Source: an uncultured Oscillospiraceae bacterium (GTDB lineage Bacteria; Bacillota; Clostridia; Oscillospirales; Oscillospiraceae). From it: a stretch of 31,005 nt of DNA. This document shows, one piece after another, positions 5,636 through 14,225 of the stretch (the stretch's first letter is position 1; each line of letters starts with the position of its first letter). The notes below the pieces were generated by a model. It had not been told where the DNA came from, searched no databases, and was given only the letters and a program-made list of their open reading frames with translations. Position numbers and translations under genes: made by a program. The stretch spans positions 1-31,005 of the forward strand of contig CALWYA010000003.1 of the NCBI GenBank assembly GCA_944385645.1, read 5' to 3'.

Positions 5636-7564
5636 ATGAAATTTCCAACCATGTTTTCTCCCATCCGCATCGGCGCGGTCACGGTCCCCAACCGCTTTGT
5701 GGTGCCGCCCATGTGCAGCAACCTGGCCAATCCGGACGGCACGCTCAGCGACCGCTCCCTGGCCTACTACCAGGCCAGGGCCAGAGGCGGCTTCGGTCTG
5801 ATCACGCTGGAGTCCACGGTCGTCTGCAGGGAGGCGAAGGGCGGGCCCCGAAAGGCGTGCCTGTTCTCCGACCACAGCGTGGAGAGCTTCCGCCGGGTGG
5901 CCGACGCCTGCCACACGTACGGGGCAAAGGTGTCCATCCAGCTCCAGCATGCGGGCCCCGAGGGCAGCTCCGTCCTGACCGGCGCCCCGCTGAAGGCCGC
6001 CAGCGCCGTCCCCGCCGCCCAGGGGCGGGAGATCCCGGAGGCGGTCTCCGCCGAGGAGCTCTATCACATCATCGAGTGCTACGGCGACGCGGCCCGCCGG
6101 GCTCAGCTGGCCGGGATCGACGTGGTGGAGGTCCACTGCGCCCACGGCTATCTGGTCAGCACCTTCCTCTCCCAGCGGACCAATCACCGCACCGACGAGT
6201 TCGGCGGCTGCTTCGAGAACCGGATGCGTCTGCCTCGGCTGATCATCGAAAACATCCGCCGCAAGACCGGGGGCAGCCTGCCCATCCTCTGCCGCATCAA
6301 CGCCAGCGACGAGATGCCCGGCGGCCAGAGCGTCCAGGACGCCGCCGCCGTGGCCGCGTACCTGGAGCAGGAGTGCGGCGTGGACGCCATCCACGTGACC
6401 CGCGCCGTCCACCTGCGGGACGAATTCATGTGGGCACCGGGGATCGTCCACGGCGGTTTCAATGCCGACCTGGTCAGCGAGATCAAGCGAGCGGTCTCCG
6501 TACCAGTGATCGCCGTGGGCAGGTTCACCGAGCCCCAGTACGCGGAGCTGCTGGTCAGGCAGGGCCGGGCGGATCTGATCGCCTTCGGCCGCCAGAGCAT
6601 TGCCGACCCGGAGCTGCCCAACAAGGCGCGGACCGGGCAGCTGGAGGCTCTGTTCCCCTGTATCGGCAGCCTGCTGGGCTGTATGCCCAATATTTTTGCC
6701 GGCCGGCCCATCACCTGCGCGGTGAACCCCTGTGTGGGCCGGGAAGGGGAGCTGACGCCCGCCGCCCGGCGCAAGCGGGTGGTGGTGGCCGGCGGCGGCC
6801 CCGCCGGTCTATACGCGGCCTGGGCCTGTGCGGTCCGGGGGCACCGGGTCACGCTGCTGGAGAAGGACGTCGAGCTGGGCGGGAGCTTTCGCATCGCATC
6901 CTATCCCACCGGAAAGGGGCAGCTGTCCGAGGCGATCCGCGCCATGATCGTCCGGGCGGAGCGGGCTGGCGTGGAGCTGCGGGTGAACGTCGAGGCCACG
7001 CCGGCGCGGCTGCAAAGCCTGGCCCCGGACGCCATCATTCTGGCCACTGGCGCGAGGCCTTTCCTCCCGCCCATCCCCAACCTGGATTCCTTGGGCTATG
7101 TCACCGCCCAGGATATGCTGGCGGGCAAAGCGCCCATGGACAGACGGGTCCTGGTGGTGGGCGGCGGAATGATCGGCTGTGAGGCGGCCGAGTTCCTGGC
7201 GGAGCGGGGCCACGAGGTCACCATCCTGGAGAAAAAAGAGGAGATCGCCGCCGATGTGACCCCGGAGAACCGCCGGTATCTGCTGGAACAGTTCCGAGCC
7301 TGTCAGGTCGTACTGATGCCCGGCGTCACGGTTGGACGGTTCTATGCGGACGGTGTGGACTATACCCGCGCCGACGGTTCCTCCGGCTCCGCGCGGGGAT
7401 TTGACAACGTGGTTCTGGCCATGGGCGCCCGCCCGGATACCTCCTTGCAGGAGGCGGTACGGGCGAGAGCCGCCCAGGTGTTCGTGGTCGGAGAGGCGGC
7501 CCACGCCCCCGGAAACGCCGTGCAGGCCACCGGGGACGCGCTCGACGCGGCGCTGGCCATCTGA
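5636..7564 (+). CDS. NADH:flavin oxidoreductase / Old Yellow Enzyme-type ene-reductase with C-terminal FAD/NAD domains
   Basis: A 642-residue flavoprotein with the architecture of 2,4-dienoyl-CoA reductase (FadH), trimethylamine dehydrogenase and clostridial enoate reductases. Residues 1-335 form the FMN-binding OYE barrel (NRFVVPPMCSN, IQLQHAG, VEVHCAHGYLVSTFLSQRTN with catalytic-type Tyr172, DEFGG). Residues 342-366 are the iron-sulfur segment. Two Rossmann motifs follow: VVVAGGGPAGLYAAWA (383) and VLVVGGGMIGCEAAEF (505). The family's cysteine pattern C-x2-C-x3-C-x11-C reads C342-x2-S345-x3-C349-x11-C361, so the second cluster ligand is serine; Cys366 lies nearby. It probably reduces an activated C=C bond using NADH through FAD, the cluster and FMN. 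The substrate is unknown: enoate, steroid or flavonoid types cannot be separated by eye. The start was set at ATG 5636 with GAGGTG 6 bases upstream. Confidence 0.88.
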   Translation: MKFPTMFSPIRIGAVTVPNRFVVPPMCSNLANPDGTLSDRSLAYYQARARGGFGLITLESTVVCREAKGGPRKACLFSDHSVESFRRVADACHTYGAKVSIQLQHAGPEGSSVLTGAPLKAASAVPAAQGREIPEAVSAEELYHIIECYGDAARRAQLAGIDVVEVHCAHGYLVSTFLSQRTNHRTDEFGGCFENRMRLPRLIIENIRRKTGGSLPILCRINASDEMPGGQSVQDAAAVAAYLEQECGVDAIHVTRAVHLRDEFMWAPGIVHGGFNADLVSEIKRAVSVPVIAVGRFTEPQYAELLVRQGRADLIAFGRQSIADPELPNKARTGQLEALFPCIGSLLGCMPNIFAGRPITCAVNPCVGREGELTPAARRKRVVVAGGGPAGLYAAWACAVRGHRVTLLEKDVELGGSFRIASYPTGKGQLSEAIRAMIVRAERAGVELRVNVEATPARLQSLAPDAIILATGARPFLPPIPNLDSLGYVTAQDMLAGKAPMDRRVLVVGGGMIGCEAAEFLAERGHEVTILEKKEEIAADVTPENRRYLLEQFRACQVVLMPGVTVGRFYADGVDYTRADGSSGSARGFDNVVLAMGARPDTSLQEAVRARAAQVFVVGEAAHAPGNAVQATGDALDAALAI

Positions 7565-7602
7565 GTGCGGCGGCGCGAACGGAGCAGGCGCAGGGGAAAT
7601 GG

Positions 7603-7642
7603 AAAAAGGGCTCTCTGTCTGAATCGCTCAGACAGAGAGCCC
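7603..7642 (-). terminator. Intrinsic terminator of the histidine operon
   Basis: A perfect 15-bp stem (7608-7622/7628-7642) with loop ATCGC is followed on the minus strand by TTTTT (7603-7607). The stem begins inside the last codons of the histidinol-phosphatase gene. The flavoprotein gene converges on it from the other side, so it separates the two units. Confidence 0.88.
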
Positions 7643-8449
7643 TACGGCCTGAAATCCGGCCGACGTCCACACGTTGACATGGTCAAAGCCCGCCTGTGCG
7701 GCCGCCGCCACTCCTTTGTCGAATCCATAACACAGGTGCCCGGCCTGATGGGCGTCGGAGCTGAGGATGAGCTCGCCGCCCAGCCGGCGCAGATGGCGCA
7801 GCAGCGGCATAGCCGGATAGGGCTTCGTCCGATAGCCCCGGCTGATCGCTCCGGTGTTCAGTTCAAAGGCCACGGACTGTTTTACCAGATGCTCCATGAC
7901 CTCCATGGCTCGCCGCAGGTACCGGGGCGCCGTCTCGTCAAAGGCGGCCAGCCGCTGGTTAAACTTGGTCACCAGATCGAAGTGCCCGATCCAGTCGCAC
8001 CCGGTCTTTTTGGGCAGGTCGGCCACCAGGTCGTAGTAGGCGTCGGTGTACCGGTACCAGTCCCCGCCGAACTGCTCCTCCACCGCCTGGCGGCTCTTCT
8101 CCGGGCTCTCATCCACCGGGTAGAACCGCCCATCCAGCAGCAGGCCGTGGACCGAACCGATCCCATAGTCCAGCCCCTCCGGGCGCTGGCCGTAGCAGTC
8201 CAGCTCCATGCCTACGAAGAGGTCCAGTTTTCCCCGGTACCGCTCTTTCAGCGCGCGGCCGGTCTCCAGGTAGACCGGCACCTGATCCCGCGGGAGGCAG
8301 AAGTCCTCCTCCCACTGGCACCAGCTGTGGCCGGAGAAGCCCAGCCGGGTCAGTCCGCGGGCGCAGGCCGCCTGCGCCATCTCCTCCAGCGTGCTCCCCC
8401 CGTCATCCAGGGTGGAGTGGGTGTGGAAATCTCCCAGTACTGCGGTCAT
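7628..8449 (-). CDS. hisJ: Histidinol-phosphatase, PHP family (HisJ/HisK type)
   Basis: A 273-residue metal-dependent phosphatase of the PHP superfamily. It removes phosphate from L-histidinol phosphate, the eighth step of histidine synthesis. The metal-binding motifs are present: H9-x-H11 in GDFHTHST, GFSGHSW, VGMELDCYG, WIGHFDLV and the late SSDAH. This is the non-orthologous counterpart of the HAD phosphatase domain that enterobacteria fuse to HisB; the hisB here is a dehydratase only, so this protein fills the gap. Its ATG overlaps the hisE stop as ATGA, which fixes the start and indicates translational coupling. It is the last gene of the operon, and its final codons form one arm of the terminator. 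Confidence 0.92.
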   Translation of the reverse strand: MTAVLGDFHTHSTLDDGGSTLEEMAQAACARGLTRLGFSGHSWCQWEEDFCLPRDQVPVYLETGRALKERYRGKLDLFVGMELDCYGQRPEGLDYGIGSVHGLLLDGRFYPVDESPEKSRQAVEEQFGGDWYRYTDAYYDLVADLPKKTGCDWIGHFDLVTKFNQRLAAFDETAPRYLRRAMEVMEHLVKQSVAFELNTGAISRGYRTKPYPAMPLLRHLRRLGGELILSSDAHQAGHLCYGFDKGVAAAAQAGFDHVNVWTSAGFQAVGLSV

Positions 8450-8790
8450 CCCTCTCCCTCCATACAGTCGGAGGCCATCTTCTCCTGCTTCACCTTGTGG
8501 TCGATCACATGGCGGCTGGCCAGCTCCGCCTCCACCTCGTCCAGGGAGATGCCCGCCTCCACCATAAGGACCATTACGTGATAGGTCAGGTCGGCGATCT
8601 CGTACACCGTCTCCCTGTGATCCCGGCCCTTGGCGGCGATGATCACCTCGGTACACTCCTCCCCCACCTTCTTCAAAATCTTGTCCAGTCCCTTTTCAAA
8701 CAGATAGGTGGTGTAGGAGCCCGCAGGCCGTTCCGCCTTCCGCTCCTCCAGGAGCTCATACAGCCCCTGGCAGCTGAACTGCTGTTCCAT
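8446..8790 (-). CDS. hisE: Phosphoribosyl-ATP pyrophosphatase
   Basis: 114 residues, an all-alpha MazG-like pyrophosphohydrolase that converts phosphoribosyl-ATP to phosphoribosyl-AMP (step two). The family core is visible: SYTTYLFEKGLDKILKKVGE, then EECTEVIIAAK, and YEIADLTYHVMVLM, carrying the Glu/Asp residues that hold magnesium. In many bacteria hisE is fused to hisI; here they are two genes separated by one base. The stop overlaps the hisJ start as ATGA. Confidence 0.95.
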   Translation of the reverse strand: MEQQFSCQGLYELLEERKAERPAGSYTTYLFEKGLDKILKKVGEECTEVIIAAKGRDHRETVYEIADLTYHVMVLMVEAGISLDEVEAELASRHVIDHKVKQEKMASDCMEGEG

Positions 8791-8791
8791 T

Positions 8792-9127
8792 TCAACATTC
8801 CTCGCTCTCGAATATCAGATTGCCGTCAAAGCAGGAGTCGGTGCCCAGGTGGCAGGCCGGCCCCTCTTTTTTTACCCGCACCAGCAGGGCGTCCCGGTCA
8901 CAGTCGGCCCGCAGCTCCACAATGTGCTGGACATTGCCGCTGGTCTCCCCCTTCAGCCACAGCTCCTGCCGGGACCGGGACCAGAAGCAGGTACGCTTCC
9001 TGTCCAGGGAGATTTTTAAGGACTCCCGGTTCATATAGGCCAGGGTGAGCACCTTGCCCGTGTCCGCGTCCTGGACAATGGCGGGGATGAGCCCCTTCTC
9101 GTCAAATTTCAGCGTCTCCAGATCCAT
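8792..9127 (-). CDS. hisI: Phosphoribosyl-AMP cyclohydrolase
   Basis: 111 residues; a zinc enzyme that opens the adenine ring of phosphoribosyl-AMP (step three). The diagnostic segments FDEKGLIPAIVQDADTGKVL, LAYMN, FWSRSRQELW, GETSGN, and the Cys-containing DCDRDALL and GPACHLGTDSCF are all present. The start was placed at ATG 9127, which shares its A with the hisF stop (TGATG). A GTG at 9142 would add five residues but has the GGGAG too close. It is a stand-alone gene, not a HisIE fusion. Confidence 0.95.
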   Translation of the reverse strand: MDLETLKFDEKGLIPAIVQDADTGKVLTLAYMNRESLKISLDRKRTCFWSRSRQELWLKGETSGNVQHIVELRADCDRDALLVRVKKEGPACHLGTDSCFDGNLIFESEEC

Positions 9128-9885
9128 CACAGCCGCACGCACACTCCCTTCTCCCGCAGAACTTGCTTCAAATCGGGGATGGCCACCTCGCCGAAGTGGA
9201 AGATGCTGGCCGCCAGACCGGCGGACAGCTCCGGTATCTCCCGGAACAGGTCCACAAAGTCCTGGACTCCCCCGGCCCCGCCGGAGGCGATCACCGGCAC
9301 GCGGACCCGCGCCTGCACCTCCCGGAGCATCTCCAGATCAAAGCCTCCCTTCACCCCGTCGGTGTCGATGGAGTTGACCACCACCTCGCCGGCCCCCCGG
9401 TCCACCCCTTCTTTGATCCACGCCAGGGCGTCCATGCTGGTGTCCGCCCGGCCGCCGTTCAAAAACACGTGGTACGTTCCATCCACCCGCTTGGCGTCCA
9501 CAGATAGGACCACGCACTGGTCCCCGTACCTCCTGGCCGCCTGGTCGATGAGGTCCGGGTTTTGGATGGCCCCGGAGTTGACGGACACCTTGTCCGCCCC
9601 GCAGGCGAGCACCCGCTCGAAGTCCTCCAGGCTGTTGATGCCGCCCCCCACGGTGAGGGGGATGAAGATGGTGGAGGCCACCGCCGTGAGAATATCGGTA
9701 AAGAGCTTTCGCCCCTCGAAGGAGGCGGTGATGTCGTAGAACACCAGCTCGTCCGCCCCGGAGCGGGAGTAGTAGTCCGCCAGCTTCACCGGGTTGGACA
9801 CGTCCTGGAGGTTCAGAAAGTTGACCCCCTTCACCACCCGGCCGTCCTTGATGTCCAGGCAGGGGATAATGCGCTTGGCGACCAT
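9127..9885 (-). CDS. hisF: Imidazole glycerol phosphate synthase, cyclase subunit
   Basis: 252 residues, the normal length. This (beta/alpha)8 barrel uses ammonia from the HisH glutaminase to form imidazole glycerol phosphate and release AICAR. The catalytic pair Asp11 (IIPCLDIKDG) and Asp130 (VVLSVDAKR) is intact, as are the phosphate-binding TVGGGI and VIASGGAGG loops. It starts one base after the hisA stop, and it works as a heterodimer with the hisH product encoded two genes upstream. Confidence 0.97.
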   Translation of the reverse strand: MVAKRIIPCLDIKDGRVVKGVNFLNLQDVSNPVKLADYYSRSGADELVFYDITASFEGRKLFTDILTAVASTIFIPLTVGGGINSLEDFERVLACGADKVSVNSGAIQNPDLIDQAARRYGDQCVVLSVDAKRVDGTYHVFLNGGRADTSMDALAWIKEGVDRGAGEVVVNSIDTDGVKGGFDLEMLREVQARVRVPVIASGGAGGVQDFVDLFREIPELSAGLAASIFHFGEVAIPDLKQVLREKGVCVRL

Positions 9886-9886
9886 C

Positions 9887-10600
9887 TCACTCCACCTCCC
9901 GCAGGGCTTCGTTCAGGTCCAGCGCCCCGGTGTACAGGGCCTTGCCCAGGATAGCGCCGTACAGACCGAGTTTCTTCAACGCCCGCACGTCCGAAATACT
10001 TGTCACCCCGCCCGAGGCGATAAAGTCCAGGGGGAACCTCCGGGACAGGTCCCGGTACAGCTCCACGTTGGTTCCCCCCAGCATCCCGTCCCTGGAGATG
10101 TCGGTGCAGATGACGGTTTTGGCCCCCATCCCGCACAGGCGGGCAAAGAAGTCCTCCGCCCGCTCCGAGGCGGTCTCCTTCCACCCCCGGATGGCGATGG
10201 CCCCGTCCTTCAGGTCCACCCCCACCGCCGCCTGGGCGCCGAAGCGGTCCAGGGCGTCTGTCAGAAAGGTCGGGGCGGTGACGGCGGCGGTGCCCAGGAT
10301 CACCCGGGCCACCCCCGCGTCCAGATACTTCTGAATGGTGTCCAGAGAGCGGATACCCCCGCCCACCTCCACCTTCAAATTGGTTCTGCGGCAGATCTCC
10401 CGGATCACCGGGAAGTTGGGGGTGGAGCCGTCCTTGGCCCCCTCCAGGTCCACGGCGTGGAGCCACCGGGCTCCTGCTGCCTGAAAGTCGGCGGCCTGAG
10501 CCGCCGGGTCGTTCCGGTAGACGGTCATCTGGGCATAGTCCCCTCGGGTTAAGCGGACCACCTTCCCGCCGTACAGGTCAATGGCCGGAAGCAGGATCAT
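9887..10600 (-). CDS. hisA: ProFAR isomerase (phosphoribosylformimino-5-aminoimidazole carboxamide ribotide isomerase)
   Basis: 237 residues, a (beta/alpha)8 barrel that opens the ribose ring of ProFAR to give PRFAR. Asp8 in LLPAIDLYGGK and Asp129 in VGVDLKDG match the acid/base pair of the family, and the half-barrel phosphate motifs VEVGGGIR and VIASGG-type IASGGVTS are present. The start is ATG 10600, overlapping the hisH stop as ATGA, with GGGAGGG upstream. An in-frame extension to 10744 would lie inside hisH and is rejected. Confidence 0.96.
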   Translation of the reverse strand: MILLPAIDLYGGKVVRLTRGDYAQMTVYRNDPAAQAADFQAAGARWLHAVDLEGAKDGSTPNFPVIREICRRTNLKVEVGGGIRSLDTIQKYLDAGVARVILGTAAVTAPTFLTDALDRFGAQAAVGVDLKDGAIAIRGWKETASERAEDFFARLCGMGAKTVICTDISRDGMLGGTNVELYRDLSRRFPLDFIASGGVTSISDVRALKKLGLYGAILGKALYTGALDLNEALREVE

Positions 10601-11226
10601 GCGCGTCCCTCCCATCCGCAGAAATTCTTCAGGATCTTCAGCCCCGTCTCCCCGCTCTTCTCCGGGTGAAACTGGGTGCCGCACACATTGCCGTTCTGCA
10701 CCGCCGCGGTCAGCTCCGCGCCGTATTCGGCGGCGGCAATGCATTGGGCCCCACAGCCAACCCCCGCGAAGGAGTGGACGAAGTACACGTGCTCCCCCTC
10801 CTCCAGGCCGGCAAAGAGGGGGCTGCGCGCCCGGTCCGCCGGGAAGCGCAGACCGTTCCAGCCCATGTGGGGGACGGCCAGATTTCCCGGGATGACCGTG
10901 CGGATGTCCCGCACCTCCCCCTGAATGAGGCCAAGGCCCCGGTGCTCCCCGTACTCAAAGGACTTCTCAAACAGCAGCTGCATGCCCAGACAGATCCCCA
11001 GAATGGGTTTGCCCCTGGCCGCCTGGTCCAGCACCGCCTGAAACATTCCCGTGTCCCTCAGCTTCCGGACGGCGTCCCCAAAGGCGCCCACGCCGGGCAG
11101 GATGATGTGGTCCGCCCGGTCCAGCTCCGCCAGATCCCGGGTGACCCGGGTCTCCTGCCCGATGGCGTGCAGAGAACTTTTCAGGGAGAACAGGTTGCCC
11201 ACCCCGTAGTCGACAATGGCAATCAT
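10597..11226 (-). CDS. hisH: Imidazole glycerol phosphate synthase, glutaminase subunit
   Basis: 209 residues; a class I glutamine amidotransferase that supplies ammonia to HisF. The catalytic triad is complete: nucleophile Cys79 in GICLGMQLLFE, His187 and Glu189 in GTQFHPEKSG. The N-terminal IVDYGVGNLFS is diagnostic. Its start overlaps the hisD stop (ATGA) and its stop overlaps the hisA start (ATGA). Confidence 0.97.
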   Translation of the reverse strand: MIAIVDYGVGNLFSLKSSLHAIGQETRVTRDLAELDRADHIILPGVGAFGDAVRKLRDTGMFQAVLDQAARGKPILGICLGMQLLFEKSFEYGEHRGLGLIQGEVRDIRTVIPGNLAVPHMGWNGLRFPADRARSPLFAGLEEGEHVYFVHSFAGVGCGAQCIAAAEYGAELTAAVQNGNVCGTQFHPEKSGETGLKILKNFCGWEGRA

Positions 11227-12509
11227 GGCCGCCGGTCCCCCTCAAAGCGGATCTCCACCGCCCGGGCGTGGGCGGTGAGACCCTCCTCTTTGGCAAAGCG
11301 GCTCACCTTTCGGTAGTCCCGCTCCAGGGCCTCCCTGGTGTAGCAGCTGAACTGGGACTTCTTCACAAAGTCGTCCACCGAGAGGGGACTGTAGAACCGG
11401 GCGGTGCCCATGGTGGGCAGGGTGTGGTTGGGGCCGGCGAAGTAGTCCCCCATGGGCTCCGGGTTGTAGCGGCCCAGGAAGATGGACCCGGCGTTCTCGA
11501 TCTGGCCCAGGTAGTCAAAGGGGTTTTCCACCGACAGCTCCAGGTGCTCCGGGGCGATGCGGTTGGCCGCCGCGACAGCCTCAGCCAGAGATCGGACCAC
11601 AATGATTTTCCCGTTGTGCTCTATGGACGCCCTAGCGATTTCCTCCCGTTCCAGGATCCGGAGCTGGTCTTCGACCGCCTGGGCAACCGCCTGCGCCAGG
11701 GGGCGGGAGTCGGTCACCAGCACGGCGGAGGCCAGCTTGTCGTGCTCCGCCTGACTGAGCAGGTCGGCCGCCACCCAGGCGGGGTTGGACTTTCCGTCGG
11801 CGATCACCAGGATCTCAGAGGGGCCGGCGATCATGTCAATGTTCACCAGGCCGAACACCTGCCGCTTGGCCTCGGCCACATAGGCGTTGCCGGGCCCCAC
11901 GATCTTGTCCACCTTGGGCACGCTCTGCGTCCCATAGGCCAGGGCGGCCACCGCCTGGGCGCCCCCCATCTTGAAGATGCGGGTGACCCCCGCCAGCTTG
12001 GCCGCCGCCAGAATGGCCGGGCAGATTTTTCCGTCCCGCCCGGGGGGCGTGGCCATAATGATCTCCCCCACCCCGGCGATGTGGGCGGGAATGGCGTTCA
12101 TCAGCACAGTGGAGGGGTAGGCGGCGGTGCCCCCGGGCACGTAGATGCCCACCCGGGCCAGGGGGGTGATCTTCTGGCCCAGGATCACACCCTCCCGCTC
12201 GGCCATCAGGAAGCCCTCCCGCCTCTGCCTGGCGTGGAAGGCGCGGATGTTTTCGGCGGCCTCCCGGAGGATCTGGGTAAACTCCCCGTCCACCTGGGCG
12301 GCCCCCTCCTCCAGCTCCCGGGGGGTGACCTCCAGGGCGGACAGCTCCGCCTTGTCAAATCTGCGGGCGCAGTCCAGCAGGGCCGCGTCCCCCCGCTCCT
12401 TCACATCCCGGAGGATGTCCGCCACCGGGGCGGACACATCGGTCGTCTCCTCCTCCCGCCGGAAAATTTCCTCCTCCGGCACTTCATTCCGGTCATATAT
12501 CTTGATCAT
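11223..12509 (-). CDS. hisD: Histidinol dehydrogenase
   Basis: 428 residues, zinc- and NAD-dependent; it oxidises histidinol to histidine in two steps, the last reaction of the pathway. VGIYVPGGTAAYPSTVLMNA, the substrate-binding region around AGPSEILV, the general acid/base IAPEHLEL and the zinc-site region GDYFAGPNHTLPT are all recognisable. The start was set at ATG 12509, which has GAGGTGGG 5 bases upstream; an in-frame GTG at 12518 would leave no room for a ribosome binding site. It begins ten bases after the hisG stop. Confidence 0.97.
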   Translation of the reverse strand: MIKIYDRNEVPEEEIFRREEETTDVSAPVADILRDVKERGDAALLDCARRFDKAELSALEVTPRELEEGAAQVDGEFTQILREAAENIRAFHARQRREGFLMAEREGVILGQKITPLARVGIYVPGGTAAYPSTVLMNAIPAHIAGVGEIIMATPPGRDGKICPAILAAAKLAGVTRIFKMGGAQAVAALAYGTQSVPKVDKIVGPGNAYVAEAKRQVFGLVNIDMIAGPSEILVIADGKSNPAWVAADLLSQAEHDKLASAVLVTDSRPLAQAVAQAVEDQLRILEREEIARASIEHNGKIIVVRSLAEAVAAANRIAPEHLELSVENPFDYLGQIENAGSIFLGRYNPEPMGDYFAGPNHTLPTMGTARFYSPLSVDDFVKKSQFSCYTREALERDYRKVSRFAKEEGLTAHARAVEIRFEGDRRP

Positions 12510-12519
12510 AAGACCCACC

Positions 12520-13137
12520 TCACAGATTTTTCTCCAGAGCGTCCCGCATGCGCAGAATCTCCGAATGGTTGAATTTATAACTGACCTTGCCGCAGATAAA
12601 CCGGGCGCTGATCTCCGCGATGGTCTCCAGCGGGGTCAGGTGGTTCTCCGCCAGGGTCTTTCCCGTCTCCACCAGGTCCACGATCACATCGGACAGGCCC
12701 ACAATCGGCGCCAGTTCGATGGAGCCGTTCAGCCGGATGATGTCGATGTCCCGGGACCGTGATTCATAATACTCCGCCGCAATATGGGGAAATTTGGTGG
12801 CAACCCGCAGAAGTCTGTCCGGGTCGTCATAGAAGTCCTCCGGACCGGCCACGCACATGCGGCACCTGCCCAGCTTCAAATCCAGCAGTTCATATACCTC
12901 CGGGCGGTATTCCAGCAGAATGTCCCGCCCCACGATGCCCACATCGGCGGCCCCCCGCTCCACATAGATGCTCACATCGGAGGGTTTGGCCCAGAAATAC
13001 CGCACCGTCTGATCCGGATCTTCAAAAATCAGCTTCCGGTTCTTCTCCAAAATAGAGGGGCAGGCATAGCCCGCCGCCGCCAGCGCCTCATAGGCCCGCT
13101 CTCCCAGCCGCCCCTTGGGCAGCGCCACCCGGATCAT
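12520..13137 (-). CDS. hisG: ATP phosphoribosyltransferase, short form
   Basis: 205 residues. This is the short, HisZ-dependent form lacking the C-terminal ACT-like histidine-binding domain of long HisG. It catalyses the committed step, ATP plus PRPP to phosphoribosyl-ATP. The periplasmic-binding-like catalytic core is clear from IRVALPKGRLGE, the DVGIVGRD loop and the PRPP motif VDLVETGKTL. ATG 13137 overlaps the hisZ stop as ATGA and is preceded by GAGGAGG. Feedback inhibition by histidine would therefore need the adjacent hisZ product. Confidence 0.96.
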   Translation of the reverse strand: MIRVALPKGRLGERAYEALAAAGYACPSILEKNRKLIFEDPDQTVRYFWAKPSDVSIYVERGAADVGIVGRDILLEYRPEVYELLDLKLGRCRMCVAGPEDFYDDPDRLLRVATKFPHIAAEYYESRSRDIDIIRLNGSIELAPIVGLSDVIVDLVETGKTLAENHLTPLETIAEISARFICGKVSYKFNHSEILRMRDALEKNL

Positions 13138-14225
13138 AGCTCCACCTCCTCGGGCCGAATCCCGTCCTGATAGCGGATCGTGCGCCGGCACCGCACCGGG
13201 CTGGATTGTCTGCTCTCCCGCTCACACCGGACGGTGTATCCCCCGCTCCGGAGCTGCTCGGCAAAGGAGGCCAGCTGGGACAGGTCCGCGTCCGGCCCAT
13301 AGGTGAGCAGAAGATCGGAATCATATCGCCGCTCCTGCTTCATGTACCGGTCCAAGAGCCCCTTGTACAGGGCAAATCCAATGGCGCCCACCTGTTTTCC
13401 CATCTTACGGGGCAAGTTGTCATACCGGCCGCCAGACAGAACCGGGAAGGGCACGCCGGGCAGGAACCCCTGAAAAATAACCCCGCTGTAGTAGTCCAGA
13501 CTGGTGACCAGAGAAAAGTCCAGACAGATTCGGCCCTTCAGGCCAAAGGCTTCCAGCATGTCGGCGGCGGCGGACAGCTGCCGAAGGCACTCCCAGCTCC
13601 GCTCATCCCGAGCCAGCCGGCCCGCCTGGGCGATCCCCTCCCGGAGCGGGGCGTAAATCCCAATCAGCTCCAACAGGGTCCGGGCGTCCCGGCTGCTCAG
13701 CCGCCCCTGATCCACCATGGCCTGGATGCCGGGGGCGTTTTTCTGCCCAATCAGCTCCAGGGCCTTCTCCCGGTCCAGCGGGGAGAGCTCCATTCCCTCC
13801 AGCAGGCAGTGGATCAGGCTGATGTCAGACAGATCCAGGACATAGTCCTCCGACAGCAGCGACAGCGACTTGGCCGCCAGCGCGATGACCTCCCCCTCGG
13901 CGTAGGCGTCGATCTGTCCAACTGACTCCACCCCCACCTGGGCAATCTCTTTAAACGCGCCCTCCACCTCGCGGTATACCGTCTCGTTATAGTAGAGCTT
14001 CTCCCCGTCCCCGCCGCTGCTCTTGATAATGGACAGGGTAATATCCGGCTTCAGCGCCTTCAGCGACCCGTCCGCATCGGTGAAGGTGATGATCTGTCCG
14101 CTCCGCAGAAAATCTCTGTTCTGGGCGTACAGATCGTAATCCTCGAATTTTGACATGCGGTACTTTCGGTACCCATAGCCCTCATACAGGCAATTCAGCT
14201 GTTCTTCCAACCTCAGTGTTCCCAT
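13134..14225 (-). CDS. hisZ: ATP phosphoribosyltransferase regulatory subunit
   Basis: 363 residues; a catalytically inactive paralogue of histidyl-tRNA synthetase that forms a hetero-octamer with short HisG and mediates its activation and histidine feedback. It shows the class II synthetase core (FEDYDLYA, then FTDADGSLKALKPDITLSII) and a LDYYSGVIFQGF segment like the HisRS histidine-binding loop, and it is shorter than HisRS because the anticodon-binding domain is absent. It lies directly between hisB (no gap) and hisG (ATGA overlap), which supports HisZ rather than a true tRNA synthetase. Confidence 0.93.
   Translation of the reverse strand: MGTLRLEEQLNCLYEGYGYRKYRMSKFEDYDLYAQNRDFLRSGQIITFTDADGSLKALKPDITLSIIKSSGGDGEKLYYNETVYREVEGAFKEIAQVGVESVGQIDAYAEGEVIALAAKSLSLLSEDYVLDLSDISLIHCLLEGMELSPLDREKALELIGQKNAPGIQAMVDQGRLSSRDARTLLELIGIYAPLREGIAQAGRLARDERSWECLRQLSAAADMLEAFGLKGRICLDFSLVTSLDYYSGVIFQGFLPGVPFPVLSGGRYDNLPRKMGKQVGAIGFALYKGLLDRYMKQERRYDSDLLLTYGPDADLSQLASFAEQLRSGGYTVRCERESRQSSPVRCRRTIRYQDGIRPEEVEL

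Noticed and set aside
11268..12572. Long plus-strand open frame opposite hisD
   Set aside because: Antisense shadow with Gly/Val/His-biased composition; the minus-strand hisD is certain.
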